Below, piece by piece: positions 63,032 through 64,000 of a stretch of DNA of 64,000 nt (position 1 is its first letter; every line of letters starts with the position of its first letter). A program made the translations under genes and the position numbers. This DNA comes from Chondrinema litorale (GTDB taxonomy: Bacteria > Bacteroidota > Bacteroidia > Cytophagales > Flammeovirgaceae): positions 1,054,001 to 1,118,000 of the forward strand of contig NZ_CP111043.1 of NCBI RefSeq assembly GCF_026250525.1. The letters are read 5' to 3'. The notes below the pieces were generated by a model. That model was not told the origin of the DNA, did not search any database, and worked only from the letters and a program-made list of their open reading frames with translations.

Positions 63032-64000
63032 ATGAAAAGAAGAAATTTCTTAAAAAAATTATCACAGGCTTCTGCTACACCTTTTTTCTTAGGTGGTATG
63101 CCAGTAAGTCTATTGGCTAACAACCACCAGTTAGCAAGAATGATTAACGAAAACAATGGTAATGTACTGGTTGTACTGCAAATGCACGGAGGCAACGACG
63201 GACTAAACATGGTAATTCCTGTAAGCCAGTACAGCAACTATTATAACTTAAGACCTAATATAGCCATTCCAGAAAGTGGCAACAGAAAATATATTGAACT
63301 TGATAACACCTTGCCAGACGAAGACAAAGTGGGTATACACCCAGATATGTTAGGTGTTAAAGACTTATATGATAGAGGAAGAGTCGGAATAGTTCATGGT
63401 GTATCTTATGAAAATGCCAATGGTTCACACTTTAGAGGAAGAGATGTATTTTTTATGGGAGGAGGATATGAAGACACCTACCGCTCAGGTTGGATGGGTA
63501 GATTTCTAGACAAAGAATATCCTGCTTATCCAGACGGTGATGCTTCTAACCTACCTTATGATGGACAAAATGCGATGAAAGATCCTCCAGGATTAGAAAT
63601 CGGAAGAGGAGTGTCTTTGATTTTCAGAAGAGATGATTCCTTCCCAATGTCTTTGTCTGTAGATAGCCCGGTAGCTTTTCACGATTTGTTAGAAAGCATC
63701 GATCAGCAAAGCATTACCAGTTTTCCAGATTCTAACTACGGAGAAGAGCTCAAATACATTATGGATATGGATGAGCAATCTCACGTATATGGAGAAAGAT
63801 TAAAAGAAGTGTATGATAAAGGTGGCGAATCTTCAATTACTTATCCTGAAAACTATCCATATGCAACATCTCAGGCACTTACTAATCCACTTTCTGGTCA
63901 GTTCCAATTAATTGCACGCCTGTTGAGAGGTGGCATACAAACCAGATTTTTCTTAGTTAGAATAGGTGGTTTTGATACGCATGCAAACCAAGTTGAAAGC
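63032..64000 (+). CDS. DUF1501 domain protein (partial, C-terminus off window)
   Basis: 323 codons visible, cut by the right edge. Starts with a Tat-type signal peptide (MKRRNFLKKLSQASATPFFL). Family landmarks are VVLQMHGGNDGLNMVIPV, YYNLRPNIAI, IHPDMLGVKDLYDRGRVGIVHGVSYENANGSHFR and RFFLVRIGGFDTHANQ. Distantly related to alkaline-phosphatase-like enzymes. It pairs with the DUF1800 gene 57 nt upstream. Confidence 0.92.
   Translation, partial: MKRRNFLKKLSQASATPFFLGGMPVSLLANNHQLARMINENNGNVLVVLQMHGGNDGLNMVIPVSQYSNYYNLRPNIAIPESGNRKYIELDNTLPDEDKVGIHPDMLGVKDLYDRGRVGIVHGVSYENANGSHFRGRDVFFMGGGYEDTYRSGWMGRFLDKEYPAYPDGDASNLPYDGQNAMKDPPGLEIGRGVSLIFRRDDSFPMSLSVDSPVAFHDLLESIDQQSITSFPDSNYGEELKYIMDMDEQSHVYGERLKEVYDKGGESSITYPENYPYATSQALTNPLSGQFQLIARLLRGGIQTRFFLVRIGGFDTHANQVES

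Overview
The window is a low-GC chromosomal segment from a member of the Bacteroidota, most likely the order Cytophagales. The supporting signs are a type IX secretion lipoprotein (PorW/SprE), a bacillithiol enzyme (BshC), a DUF3127 protein, LytS-type and SpoIIE-type signalling proteins, YwqK/MORN-repeat proteins, scarce ATG-proximal Shine-Dalgarno sequences, several TTG/GTG starts, and the Bacteroidota promoter element TAnnTTTG upstream of several genes. No rRNA, tRNA, CRISPR array, insertion sequence or prophage is visible. It reads as core chromosome with a few accessory genes, and most genes can be assigned to families.

Left part (1-8 kb): a truncated LytS-type histidine kinase follows a secreted protein built from three related modules. 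After these come a lone secreted sulfatase, a membrane-anchored winged-helix protein, an Old Yellow Enzyme, BshC and an orphan fragment resembling the tail of a GT39 glycosyltransferase.

Centre-left (8-24 kb): a minus-strand block runs M23 peptidase, bactofilin, AtpZ, an AtpI-like protein, then atpB-E-F-H-A-G. AtpD and AtpC are not here. AtpZ is a small gene with no usable ATG and apparently an ATC start. Two hairpins sit between genes of the operon. The opposite strand carries PorW/SprE and a class A penicillin-binding protein. Two Spy-like periplasmic proteins and a sodium:solute symporter with a translationally coupled 48-residue membrane peptide follow.

Centre (24-42 kb): a GNAT protein, hemE, a SpoIIE-type phosphatase, an AstE/aspartoacylase-like enzyme divergent from an aminotransferase/glycosyltransferase pair, thiL, a TolC/MacB-permease/MacA export set without its ATPase, a TauE-type exporter, an SLC13 transporter and DUF3127.

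Right (42-64 kb): hisS and glyS; an isolated nuoI-nuoJ pair whose NuoI carries a long repetitive basic tail; sucC; a DegP-type protease; an unrecognised 659-residue protein that looks like a degenerate STAND ATPase with a repeat C-terminus; GluQ-RS; a class 3 lipase; a large YwqK-repeat protein; menE; a zinc-ribbon/TPR protein; a two-helix TrkA-N protein ending in a ryanodine-receptor-type (RyR) domain; and a DUF1800/DUF1501 pair cut by the window edge.

The most unusual items are the NuoI tail, the RyR-TrkA fusion, the degenerate STAND-like protein, the non-ATG AtpZ, the SSB-like tail on DUF3127 and several unlisted small membrane or lipoprotein genes. I do not see one convincing multi-gene novel defence or mobile system. 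All family calls come from reading motifs, without database searches.
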